A stretch of 33,860 bases of DNA from Acidobacteriota bacterium (GTDB taxonomy: Bacteria > Acidobacteriota > Thermoanaerobaculia > Multivoradales > JAHZIX01), in contig JAXHTF010000056.1 in the NCBI GenBank assembly GCA_034211275.1, forward strand, positions 1 through 33,860, given 5' to 3'. The first letter of the stretch is position 1; each line of letters starts with the position of its first letter. The notes under the pieces were generated by a model, which was not told the DNA's origin, ran no database searches, and worked only from the letters and a program-made list of their open reading frames with translations. The translations under genes and the position numbers were made by a program. Of this stretch, positions 14,739 to 23,503 are shown piece after piece.

Positions 14739-17048
14739 TTGGACTTCTTGGCTCCGCTCTCGGATCACATCTCGACCCTCTACCTACCGGGCGCCATGGC
14801 CCTGTGGAGCTCCCTCTTCTTCGGCCTGGCAGCACTCTGGGGCTATACCTCCGCCATCAGCGGGGATCCCTCCGGAATCGCCTACGGCCGCCGCGCCTAC
14901 CGCTTCTACACCATGGCCATGAGCCTGACGGCGGTGGTCTTCGGCCTGCTGCTGGTGCGCCGGGATTTCCGCATTGAATATGTCTTCCAGTACAGCGGCA
15001 TGGATTTGCCCATGCACTACCAATTCGCCGCTTTCTGGGCCGGACAGAAGGGCAGCTTCCTGATCTGGCTGGTCTTCGGCTCCCTTCTCGGGCTGCTGTT
15101 GCTCAAGGCCTGCGGCAAGAGCGAACCCTGGGTGATGAGCATCTACCTGCTCACCCTCTTCGGCCTGGTCTTCATCCTGATCCGCGAGAACCCCTTCGTC
15201 ATGCTCGCCGAGAGCCCCCTCGACGGCAAGGGCCTGAATCCGCTGCTCCAGGACGATTGGATGGTGATCCATCCACCGATCATGTTCGTCGGCTACGCCT
15301 CCACCGCCATCCCCTTTGCTTTCGCCGTCGCCGCGCTGTGGCGCAAGGACTTCAGCGATTGGGCGGCCCGCGCCTTCCCCTTCGCCCTGGGCGGCTTCCT
15401 GGTGCTGGGCATGGCGATCCTCATGGGCGGCTATTGGGCCTACAAGACCCTCGGCTGGGGCGGCTATTGGGGCTGGGACCCGGTGGAGAACGCCTCTCTC
15501 ATCCCGTGGCTGCTGGGTACCGTCCTGATCCACGGCTTGCATATGGAGCGCACCCGCGGACGCTACCGAAAGATGAACCTCGTGGTCGCCTGCCTGGCCT
15601 TCCTGTCGGTGCTCTACGGCACCTTCCTGACCCGCTCCGGCGTGCTGGCGGACTTCTCCGTCCACAGCTTCGTGGACCTGGGCATCTCCGGCCTGCTGAT
15701 CTTCATGATGGGCTTCTTCGGCCTGCTCTCTTTCGGCCTGCTGGCTCTGCGCCTGCGCCATGTGAAGACCCAGCCCAACGAGGATCCCATCTTCTCCCGC
15801 GGCAGCTTCATGGTCCTCGCCACCATCGCCGTGGGTCTCTCCGCTCTGGTGGTGACGGTGGGCACCTCCGCCCCCCTCCTCACCACCTTCATGGAGGATC
15901 CGGGGCAGGTGGGACCGCGCTTCTACAACCAGGTCAACACTCCCATCGCCCTGCTGATTGCGTTTCTCCTGGCGCTGGTGCCGTTCCTGACCTGGAGAGG
16001 CGTGGAGGGCAAGAAGCTGCTGCGCCAGCTGATTCCATCGCTGGCGGTGGCCACGGTGCTGACCGTGATCTGCGCCATCGTGGTGGTGCGCCACCCCATG
16101 CACCTGACCATGGTTTTCCTGGCCAGCGCCGCCCTGACCTCCAACCTGCAGATGGCGGTGCGCAAGTACCGCCTCACCGGTCTCGGTGGTGCTGGCGGCT
16201 ACCTGGCCCACGTGGGCGTCGGAATGATGCTGCTGGGCTTCCTCGCCTCCTCCGCCTACGACCACAGCACCAAGGTCACCCTCGAGCAGGGCGTGACCCA
16301 GGAGGTCGCGGGAATGGAGCTCACCTTCACCCGCTTCGTGCCCCGCACCACGGACGAGCGCGAGCGCATGGAGGTCAAGGTCCAGCGACCCAACGGGGAC
16401 GTCTACTTCGCGTATCCCAAGCTCTTCGTCAACGACCGCACCGGCCAGCTGATGGCGAATCCGCACATCCGCAAGCTCTTCACCGCGGACATCTACATCT
16501 CCCCCATCGAGTTCGACCCCGGCCAACCCGCCAGCGCGGTGAGCACGATGCAGCTGGCCAAGGGAGATGCGGGCACCGTCGGTGACGCTCAGGTGCGGTT
16601 CGTGGAATTCGATCTGCAGGTGGAGGGCAACGCCCTGGCCCAGATGGAGAGCGGTCAGCCCGCCACCGTCGGCGCCGTCCTCGAGGTCGAGCGCGGCGGC
16701 ACCACCCAGCGCCTGCGGCCCCTCTACCGCTTCACCCCGGACGGCCGGGTGAACATCGAGCCCATGCCCCTGCCCGGCGGCGGGCAGGTGGCCCTCACCG
16801 GCATCAACGCTACCGAAGGCGGCGTCCGCCTGGCCTTCGCCGGCATCGGCGAGGGCACCTCCGCGGCTCCGGCGAAGCTGGCGGTGGACGTCACCGAGAA
16901 GCCGCTCATCAAGCTGGTCTGGTACGGATTGATCGTGATCCTACTCGGCGGCGCCGGCGCTACCTACCACCGCCTGCGTCAGGCCCAGATGCTAGAGACC
17001 ATCGCGGCCCGGACCGCCGAGGCCAAGACCAAGAAGTCGGTCACCTAG
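14739..17048 (+). CDS. ccmF: Cytochrome c haem lyase CcmF
   Basis: Large membrane protein that takes haem from CcmE and attaches it to apocytochrome c. 769 aa, about 100 longer than typical proteobacterial CcmF. It shows many transmembrane helices, the WWD motif GGYWGWDPVENASLIPWL (about residues 240-257), and the conserved histidine segments VIHPPIMFVGYAST and IHGLHMERT. After about residue 505 (TLEQGVTQEVAGMELTF) comes a long periplasmic beta-rich domain, then a final helix (about 727-745) and a basic tail. The TTG start is set by GGAGG at 14729. It is the last gene of the operon: no ccmG (thioredoxin) or ccmH follows, only a repeat-filled convergent gap. Confidence 0.95.
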   Translation: MDFLAPLSDHISTLYLPGAMALWSSLFFGLAALWGYTSAISGDPSGIAYGRRAYRFYTMAMSLTAVVFGLLLVRRDFRIEYVFQYSGMDLPMHYQFAAFWAGQKGSFLIWLVFGSLLGLLLLKACGKSEPWVMSIYLLTLFGLVFILIRENPFVMLAESPLDGKGLNPLLQDDWMVIHPPIMFVGYASTAIPFAFAVAALWRKDFSDWAARAFPFALGGFLVLGMAILMGGYWAYKTLGWGGYWGWDPVENASLIPWLLGTVLIHGLHMERTRGRYRKMNLVVACLAFLSVLYGTFLTRSGVLADFSVHSFVDLGISGLLIFMMGFFGLLSFGLLALRLRHVKTQPNEDPIFSRGSFMVLATIAVGLSALVVTVGTSAPLLTTFMEDPGQVGPRFYNQVNTPIALLIAFLLALVPFLTWRGVEGKKLLRQLIPSLAVATVLTVICAIVVVRHPMHLTMVFLASAALTSNLQMAVRKYRLTGLGGAGGYLAHVGVGMMLLGFLASSAYDHSTKVTLEQGVTQEVAGMELTFTRFVPRTTDERERMEVKVQRPNGDVYFAYPKLFVNDRTGQLMANPHIRKLFTADIYISPIEFDPGQPASAVSTMQLAKGDAGTVGDAQVRFVEFDLQVEGNALAQMESGQPATVGAVLEVERGGTTQRLRPLYRFTPDGRVNIEPMPLPGGGQVALTGINATEGGVRLAFAGIGEGTSAAPAKLAVDVTEKPLIKLVWYGLIVILLGGAGATYHRLRQAQMLETIAARTAEAKTKKSVT

Positions 17049-17062
17049 CCCACTGCCACCCC

Positions 17063-17087
17063 GGAGCCGGCTGGAAGCCGGCGCTCC
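17063..17087. repeat. Short GC-rich palindrome
   Basis: GCCGGCT and AGCCGGC pair around a 3-nt loop (17066-17072 / 17076-17082), with three more outer pairs after a bulge. It begins 15 nt past ccmF. Without a T-run it is more likely a dispersed repeat than a terminator, though it could serve as an mRNA 3' end. Confidence 0.5.
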
Positions 17088-17129
17088 CAGGGTCCTTCAT
17101 CGAAGCTTCTGGGTAGTCGCAGAGGGGAT

Positions 17130-17282
17130 TCCGTCATTCCCGCGAAGGCGGAAATCCACGCGGAATTGGGGAGTGAAGACTCCCTATCCAACCAGTTGGT
17201 TTCTTGAGGTCGAACAGCCCTCGGGATTTCGGCAGTCAGTCCTCACCAGCGCGTAGACTCCCGCCTTCGCGGGAGTGACGGA
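17130..17282. repeat. MITE-like element with 33-bp inverted ends
   Basis: The ends 17130-17162 and 17250-17282 are inverted copies matching at 29 of 33 positions and share the core CCCGCGAAGGCGG. The core resembles a dispersed repeat common in many bacterial genomes. The 87-nt centre holds a smaller hairpin (GGGAGT / ACTCCC). There is no coding capacity. Confidence 0.7.
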
Positions 17283-17316
17283 GTGGTAGAAGTGGCCGGT
17301 GCTCGTCGAAGAGCTT

Positions 17317-17336
17317 CCCCCTCTACCGGGAGGGGG
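17317..17336. repeat. C-run/G-run hairpin
   Basis: CCCCCTC (17317-17323) and GAGGGGG (17330-17336) pair around a 6-nt loop. Further G-runs continue to about 17375. The style is that of dispersed C/G-rich intergenic repeats. Confidence 0.45.
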
Positions 17337-17406
17337 CCAGGGCGGGCTGGGAGAGGGGGACCGAGGGGGTGAGGGCCTGCCCGGTGAACCGTCAGTTGCA
17401 GGCCGC

Positions 17407-18153
17407 CTACTGCCCCACCGCCAACCGCTCCGCCAGCACCCGCGGCAACCCCGCCTCGATGATCCGCTCCTGGGCCTTCTCGATGGGATACGGGAGGCGG
17501 TACCAGGTCACTTCCATGGTCTCGCTGTCGAAGGTGATGTAGGCGGCGCGGGGGTCGCGGTCGCGGGGTTGGCCGATGGAACCCGGGTTGATCAGGTAGC
17601 GGCGTCCTTCCTGGAGCTCCAGGCGGCCTTTCTTGCCACGCAGCAAGCCCACCTCGATCTGGCCGTCCTCGGTGAGGGAGAAGACGCAGGGGATGTGGGT
17701 GTGGCCGAAGAAGGTGAGTACCGCCTTGCTACCTTGGAAGACCTCCCGGGCATCGAAGTCGGAGAAGACATAGGCGTCCTCGTCCAGGGGAGAACCGTGG
17801 CAGATGTGAATCCCCGGCTCGATCTCCACCGGCCCCAGGGGTAGATCGCGGACATAGGTCAGGTTGTCGTCGCTCAGGCTCTGGGTGGTCCAGCGGGCGG
17901 CGGTCAGAGCGGCGAAATTGAAGTTGGAGCCGTCGTCCACTCCCGCCACCACCTTGTCGTGGTTGCCCCGGATGACGTGCAGGTGGCCGTTGAGGTTGCG
18001 CACCGCCTCCACCACCTGGTTGGGAGCCGCTCCGTAGCCCACCAGATCCCCAAGGACCAAGACCGAGTCGAAATCCTCGGGATCGGCGGCTTGGAGGACG
18101 CAGTCGAAGGCGTCCCAATTGCCGTGCATGTCGGAGACGATCAGGTAGCGCAC
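17407..18153 (-). CDS. Metallophosphoesterase (YfcE/MJ0936-like)
   Basis: A 248-aa cytoplasmic phosphodiesterase of the calcineurin-like superfamily. All metal-binding motifs are visible in order: Asp8-x-His10 (SDMHGN), GDLVGYG (Asp36), GNHD (about 63-66), a histidine in HGSPLDED and GHTHIP (about 150). NPGSIGQPRD near residue 190 is also characteristic. The substrate is unknown. Its first 13 nt overlap the 3' end of aroK, and it is the last gene of the thiE-transporter-aroK group. It converges with ccmF. Confidence 0.92.
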   Translation of the reverse strand: MRYLIVSDMHGNWDAFDCVLQAADPEDFDSVLVLGDLVGYGAAPNQVVEAVRNLNGHLHVIRGNHDKVVAGVDDGSNFNFAALTAARWTTQSLSDDNLTYVRDLPLGPVEIEPGIHICHGSPLDEDAYVFSDFDAREVFQGSKAVLTFFGHTHIPCVFSLTEDGQIEVGLLRGKKGRLELQEGRRYLINPGSIGQPRDRDPRAAYITFDSETMEVTWYRLPYPIEKAQERIIEAGLPRVLAERLAVGQ

Positions 18154-18743
18154 GACGGATCTCCGGGGCGTTGGCCTTCCGACTGGGCCGTTCTCGACTG
18201 GGCCGTTCTCGACTGGGAAGCTCTCGAATCAGAGCCGCCGATCATCGGAGCGATGGCGGCGACGACACCCTCGACCACCTGCTGCGGCGAATCCGAAGCG
18301 CCGACGTCGACGTGCACCCGACAGCGTCGATAAAAAGGAAGGCGGCGGCGATAGAGGGCCTTCACCTGCTCCAAATCCTGAAAGAGCGGGCGCTGGCCCA
18401 CTGCCGAGTCCGCCAAGCGGCGGACGATGGTCGCTAGGGAAGGGTTGATCCACACGGTGATTCCAGTCTCCTGCATCACGTCGAGTCCGCGCTCTTGCGC
18501 TGCCAAACCGCCGCCGGTGGCGATGACCGCCTGCGGACGCCCGACGGCTTCTAATAAGGACTCGTGTTCCAGTTTGCGGAAAGTCTCTTCTCCGTGACGG
18601 GCGAAGATCTCGGGAATCGTCTGCTCGTTACGAAGCTCGATCTCGGCATCGAGGTCGATCCAGGGGAGCTCGAGGCGGTCTGCCAACCTCGAGCCCACTG
18701 TCGTCTTTCCGCTGCCCATGAACCCGATGAGAAAGATGTGCAT
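18141..18743 (-). CDS. aroK: Shikimate kinase
   Basis: Phosphorylates shikimate at O3 with ATP, step five of the chorismate pathway. The 200-aa frame starts MHIFLIGFMGSGKTTVGSRL, with Walker A at residues 8-15. Asp32 in DLDAEIE, Arg56 in FRKLE and the Gly77-79 run (TGGGL) are the shikimate-binding residues; the lid Arg is seen in QRPLF and a further Arg in YRRRLPFY. Residues 172-200 are an unusual polar tail of repeated S-R-T-A-Q units, coded by a 15-bp tandem repeat; the enzyme normally ends near 170. The frame is open upstream to 18836, but the family N-terminus fixes 18743. Its 3' end overlaps the phosphoesterase start. Confidence 0.94.
   Translation of the reverse strand: MHIFLIGFMGSGKTTVGSRLADRLELPWIDLDAEIELRNEQTIPEIFARHGEETFRKLEHESLLEAVGRPQAVIATGGGLAAQERGLDVMQETGITVWINPSLATIVRRLADSAVGQRPLFQDLEQVKALYRRRLPFYRRCRVHVDVGASDSPQQVVEGVVAAIAPMIGGSDSRASQSRTAQSRTAQSEGQRPGDPSCAT
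18181..18225. repeat. Three tandem 15-bp units in the aroK 3' end
   Basis: GACTGGGCCGTTCTC at 18181-18195 and 18196-18210, then a diverged copy at 18211-18225. Unit length is a multiple of three, so the kinase tail gains five residues per copy and stays in frame. Confidence 0.75.
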
Positions 18744-18787
18744 CGGTGCCCCGGGCTTGGGACCGCGTGGGGGGGATCCGGCGGCCT

Positions 18788-18901
18788 TCAATCGCGCGAT
18801 TTGGCTCCCTCGCAAAGCACCGCACGGACGATCCAAGCGAGAAAGCCACCCCAGACGATACCGCAGATCACGACCATAGTGCCGATGGCCAGGGAATTCA
18901 T
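18788..18901 (-). CDS. 37-residue MetS-like transporter subunit
   Basis: A tiny membrane protein: MNSLAIGTMVVICGIVWGGF, then LAWIVRAVLCEGAKSRD. One hydrophobic helix carries the I-x-W-G-G-x motif known from the small subunit (MetS type) of methionine/alanine importers in the NSS family. The start overlaps the stop of the NSS transporter (ATGA at 18901-18898), with GAGGAG about 8 nt upstream inside that gene. This is the expected arrangement of metP-metS pairs. The family assignment rests on the motif and position. It is below usual gene-calling cut-offs. Confidence 0.8.
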   Translation of the reverse strand: MNSLAIGTMVVICGIVWGGFLAWIVRAVLCEGAKSRD

Positions 18902-20367
18902 GGCTTCTCCTCAGCGAGGCGCCCCGATGGACGCCCCGACAAGCGCTTCACTAGCCATCTGTTCAATATGCCTAAGAGTATCAAAACCACCGCCCATTGA
19001 GCAATTACTGTACCAGCACTTGTGGCGTTGAACGGGTTGAGCCAGCCCTCCGGATCCCAGCCCTTTGCCTTATACAGCCACCAGACCATCAGGGTCACCG
19101 CTTCCAAGGGAATCAAGATCCCCACCAGGAAGGTCCACCAGCGGCCAATGGGCAGATCACAGCCCTCCCCGTTCACCACCTCCTTGCGCAGCTTCTCCAG
19201 ACCAAATCGCAGCGCCGCCAGGGAGAAGAAGAAGCCGGAGAGCATGAGGCCGACCCCCCAAACCCAGTCCTGATTCGCAAAGACGTCCATGTCGAGAGCC
19301 GAGAAGGCGCCAAAGAAAGCTCCCGCTCCTGCCGCCGCCACCAGGGCCAGCTTGCGCTTCAGCCCCAGGTCGATGAGCACCCGGGTGGCGAGCTCCAGCA
19401 GCGAAATCTGGCTGGTGAGGGCAGCGAAGGAAAGGGCGAGGAAGAAGAGAATCATGAAGAAGCCGCCGAGGGGCATCTGCTGGAAGAGCTGGGGCATCCA
19501 GATGAAGGTCAAACCCTCGTTGCCGGCGCCGACGATCTCGGAGCTGGCGCCGGGATTGAGGGCGAAGACCGTGCACAGGACCATGATCCCCGCCAACAGC
19601 GAGACCGAGTTGTTGCCGAAGCCGATGAGGAAGGCGTTGAGAGAGACGTCTTCCTTGGCCCGCATGTAGATGGCATAGGTCACCACCAGGCCCCAGCCGG
19701 CGCCGGTATCCCAAGCGTTCTGGGTCAGCGCCTCGAGCCACAGCTGGGGCTGGGCGAGCTCCGACCAATCCGGAGTGAAGAGGAATTCGAGGCCGGCGAC
19801 GGCGCCGGGAAGGGTCACCGCCCGGATCGCCAGGATCACCACCAGCACGAAGAGGGTGGGAATGATCACCTTCGCCACCCGCTCGATGCCCTTCACCCCG
19901 AACCACACCACCGTCGCCGCCAGGCCCATGGCCAGAAGGTGGGTGGCCAGGGCGGCAGAGGACTCCGAATAGCCCCGCCACAGCTCCAGAGAGCTCGAGT
20001 GTCCGAACTCGCCGCTCAAGGAAGCCCACAGGTAGCGCAGGCACCAGCCCGCCACCACCGAGTAGTAAAACATGATGAAGGTGGCGCAGAGAGCTACCCA
20101 ACCCCCCATCCAAGTCATGCCCCGGCCGCCGAGCTTGAGGAAGCTGGCCACCACCCCTTGGCGGGAGGTCTTGCCGAAACCGAACTCGACGATGAGCAGC
20201 GGCACCGACCACAGCAGCAGGAAGACCAGCCAGGCGACCAGGAAGGAGCCACCGCCGTTGGTGGCCGCCACTCGTGGAAAGCGCCAAATATTGCCGGTGC
20301 CCACCGCCATCCCCAGGGTGGCGAGGATCAGGCCCCAACGGCTGGTGAAATGCTCTTGGATCTTCAT
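18898..20367 (-). CDS. Neurotransmitter:sodium symporter (NSS/SNF) family transporter
   Basis: Na+-coupled uptake of an amino acid or related amine across the inner membrane. 489 aa with 11-12 hydrophobic helices. The N-terminal Na+/substrate site SRWGLILATLGMAVGTGNIW followed by RFP is the family signature. Further marks are the unwound helix 6 region NAWDTGAGWGLVVTYAIYM and the helix 8 stretch FLALSFAALTSQISLLEL. The 37-aa subunit that follows suggests a MetP-like small neutral amino acid carrier; the substrate is not proven. Its ATG overlaps the thiE stop by 4 nt, an odd partner that might mean only shared expression. Confidence 0.93.
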   Translation of the reverse strand: MKIQEHFTSRWGLILATLGMAVGTGNIWRFPRVAATNGGGSFLVAWLVFLLLWSVPLLIVEFGFGKTSRQGVVASFLKLGGRGMTWMGGWVALCATFIMFYYSVVAGWCLRYLWASLSGEFGHSSSLELWRGYSESSAALATHLLAMGLAATVVWFGVKGIERVAKVIIPTLFVLVVILAIRAVTLPGAVAGLEFLFTPDWSELAQPQLWLEALTQNAWDTGAGWGLVVTYAIYMRAKEDVSLNAFLIGFGNNSVSLLAGIMVLCTVFALNPGASSEIVGAGNEGLTFIWMPQLFQQMPLGGFFMILFFLALSFAALTSQISLLELATRVLIDLGLKRKLALVAAAGAGAFFGAFSALDMDVFANQDWVWGVGLMLSGFFFSLAALRFGLEKLRKEVVNGEGCDLPIGRWWTFLVGILIPLEAVTLMVWWLYKAKGWDPEGWLNPFNATSAGTVIAQWAVVLILLGILNRWLVKRLSGRPSGRLAEEKP

Positions 20368-21068
20368 AGGCTTCCCTCCTCCACCGCCAGCAGGCGCAAG
20401 CAGTTGCGGTAGACGTCCCCGTGGCAGACCGCCCCGAGGACCGCCACCCGGTCGACACCGGTGGCGAGAACCGCTGGCAGCCGCTCGGCATCGATACCGC
20501 CGATGGCCACCAAAGGCTTGGCGGTGAGCTCCCGGGCTGTGCGCAGGAGATCCAACCCTACCACCGGATCCGGATTCGCCTTGCTGCTGGTGGCGAAGAT
20601 GGGCCCCAGGGCGACCACGTCCACCTCCTCGTCAGCATCCGCCGCCTGCAGCTGCTCTTCGTCGTGGGTCGAGCGGCCGATCCAGCGCTCCGCTCCCACC
20701 AATCGGCGCACCGCCGCCGGCGGCAGGTCCTGCTGCCCTACGTGGACACCGATCACCGGCAGTAGAGCTGCGATATCCGCTCGGTCGTCCACCCACAACA
20801 CCGTCGAGGTACCTTCCACCCGCACACAACACTCTTCTACCAGCTCGAAGTGCTCGGCGTCGGTGCAGCGTTTGGCCCGGACCTGGACCCACGGTATCCC
20901 CGCCTCCGCCATCGCCTGGACGCCGTCCGCCAACCCCTGCGGCCCGAGGGCTTCCAGGTCGGCGATGGCGTAGAGGCGAGAGCCGGCTTCGGTGGCCGGC
21001 CTCAAGCTGGCGGAGGAGTCGGAGGCGAGGAGGGCGTCCGGAGGTTGGCCGTTTGGTAGACCGTTCAT
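20364..21068 (-). CDS. thiE: Thiamine phosphate synthase
   Basis: Joins the hydroxymethylpyrimidine and thiazole units to give thiamine phosphate. 234 aa, a TIM barrel. Visible landmarks are VQVRAKRCTD (pyrimidine-phosphate region), VLWVDDRADIAALL, GVHVGQQDLP, IGRSTHDEEQL, GPIFATSSKANPDPVVGLDL and VAIGGID near the C-terminus, all in ThiE order. The usual KLR / NDR residues read RAK and DDR here, which is within family variation but worth noting. The first 30 residues are a polar extension. There is no TPP riboswitch upstream; instead a hairpin sits 3-42 nt before the start. Confidence 0.88.
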   Translation of the reverse strand: MNGLPNGQPPDALLASDSSASLRPATEAGSRLYAIADLEALGPQGLADGVQAMAEAGIPWVQVRAKRCTDAEHFELVEECCVRVEGTSTVLWVDDRADIAALLPVIGVHVGQQDLPPAAVRRLVGAERWIGRSTHDEEQLQAADADEEVDVVALGPIFATSSKANPDPVVGLDLLRTARELTAKPLVAIGGIDAERLPAVLATGVDRVAVLGAVCHGDVYRNCLRLLAVEEGSL

Positions 21069-21070
21069 AG

Positions 21071-21110
21071 GAGCCTGCTGAGAAGGTCAGCCGAGTTCTT
21101 CAGCGGGCTC
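21071..21110 (-). other. Hairpin before thiE
   Basis: Arms 21071-21081 and 21100-21110 pair over 11 positions with one mismatch, around an 18-nt loop. On the thiE mRNA the 3' arm ends 2 nt before the ATG and would cover the ribosome site. It may regulate thiE translation or mark the end of accC mRNA. It has no T-run. Confidence 0.5.
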
Positions 21111-21124
21111 ATCGGTACCGTCCG

Positions 21125-22477
<1,353 letters not shown>

Positions 22478-22493
22478 GCTCTTCCCGCCGGGC

Positions 22494-22988
<495 letters not shown>

Positions 22989-23049
22989 TGATATCGCTCC
23001 TCGTTCAAATCGAGAGACCGCTTCGGGCTCCCGGCAGCTCTCGGCGGCC

Positions 23050-23074
23050 GGCCCCGCTGGTTCCAGCGCGGGCC
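23050..23074 (-). other. GC-rich hairpin between the Roadblock gene and accB
   Basis: GGCCC...GCTGG pairs with CCAGC...GGGCC, with a small asymmetric bulge and a 2-nt apex as written. It lies in a 148-nt gap that otherwise shows only the accB ribosome site. No T-run; possible weak terminator or processing site. Confidence 0.4.
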
Positions 23075-23136
23075 GCGTCCCAGGGACGGTCGGGCCACCG
23101 TTTCGATTCCGCTCCTTCGGCTCGGCTCAGCGGGGC

Positions 23137-23490
23137 TCAGAGATCCCCTTCCAGGAGCAGCCGTGCGCGGAGCAGCTCGAAACGAGCTCTCCCATAATTT
23201 CCCTCGCCGTCGAGGACGAGGAGTAGATAGTAGTCGGGGGTGACGGCACTGATCAGCAGGGTCAGGCGGTCCGTCACCACCGAGAATTGTTCCACATCTC
23301 CCACCGCCAGCTCCCGATTGTCCTCGGAGATGGCCTGGACCTGGATCAGCAGCTCCGCCGCCAGCACCTCCAGATCGATGCTGGGATCGGAGCTCACCGA
23401 CTCCACCGGAATCCCGTCGCTGCCCACCAGGGACAGGGCCAGAGATCCGGGGATCCGACTGCTGATGGCGTTGAGGCGTTCCAGGTACAT
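23137..23490 (-). CDS. Roadblock/LC7-domain protein (MglB-like)
   Basis: A 117-aa single-domain protein. It begins MYLERLNAISSRIPGSLALS and continues with LVGSDGIPVES, the beta-strand pair of the Roadblock fold; a central helix (EVLAAELLIQVQAISEDNRE) and the strand run DRLTLLISAVTPDYYLLLVL follow. Roadblock proteins such as MglB act on small Ras-like GTPases of the MglA type to set cell polarity, including that of type IV pili. No mglA lies in the window. It follows the acidic TPR gene by 13 nt and shares the strand with the pil cluster further upstream, so a pilus-linked role is inferred, not shown. Confidence 0.83.
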   Translation of the reverse strand: MYLERLNAISSRIPGSLALSLVGSDGIPVESVSSDPSIDLEVLAAELLIQVQAISEDNRELAVGDVEQFSVVTDRLTLLISAVTPDYYLLLVLDGEGNYGRARFELLRARLLLEGDL

Positions 23491-23503
23491 GGTGATTCAG
23501 TTC

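Larger units (their letters stand above)
17049..17406. other. 358-nt convergent intergenic region packed with repeats
   Basis: It lies between the 3' ends of ccmF and the phosphoesterase gene. It contains three unlike palindromic elements (17063-17087, 17130-17282, 17317-17336) of kinds that look like dispersed chromosomal repeats. No open frame, RNA gene or T-tailed terminator was recognised. Confidence 0.65.

Noticed and set aside
17049-17406. Possible CRISPR array or tRNA in the repeat-rich gap
   Set aside because: The repeats are inverted pairs of different families, without regular spacers, and no cloverleaf or T-loop pattern is present.
21069-21124. TPP riboswitch before thiE
   Set aside because: The gap is only 56 nt and lacks the conserved thi-box segments on the minus strand; a CTGAGA seen there is on the wrong strand and stands alone.
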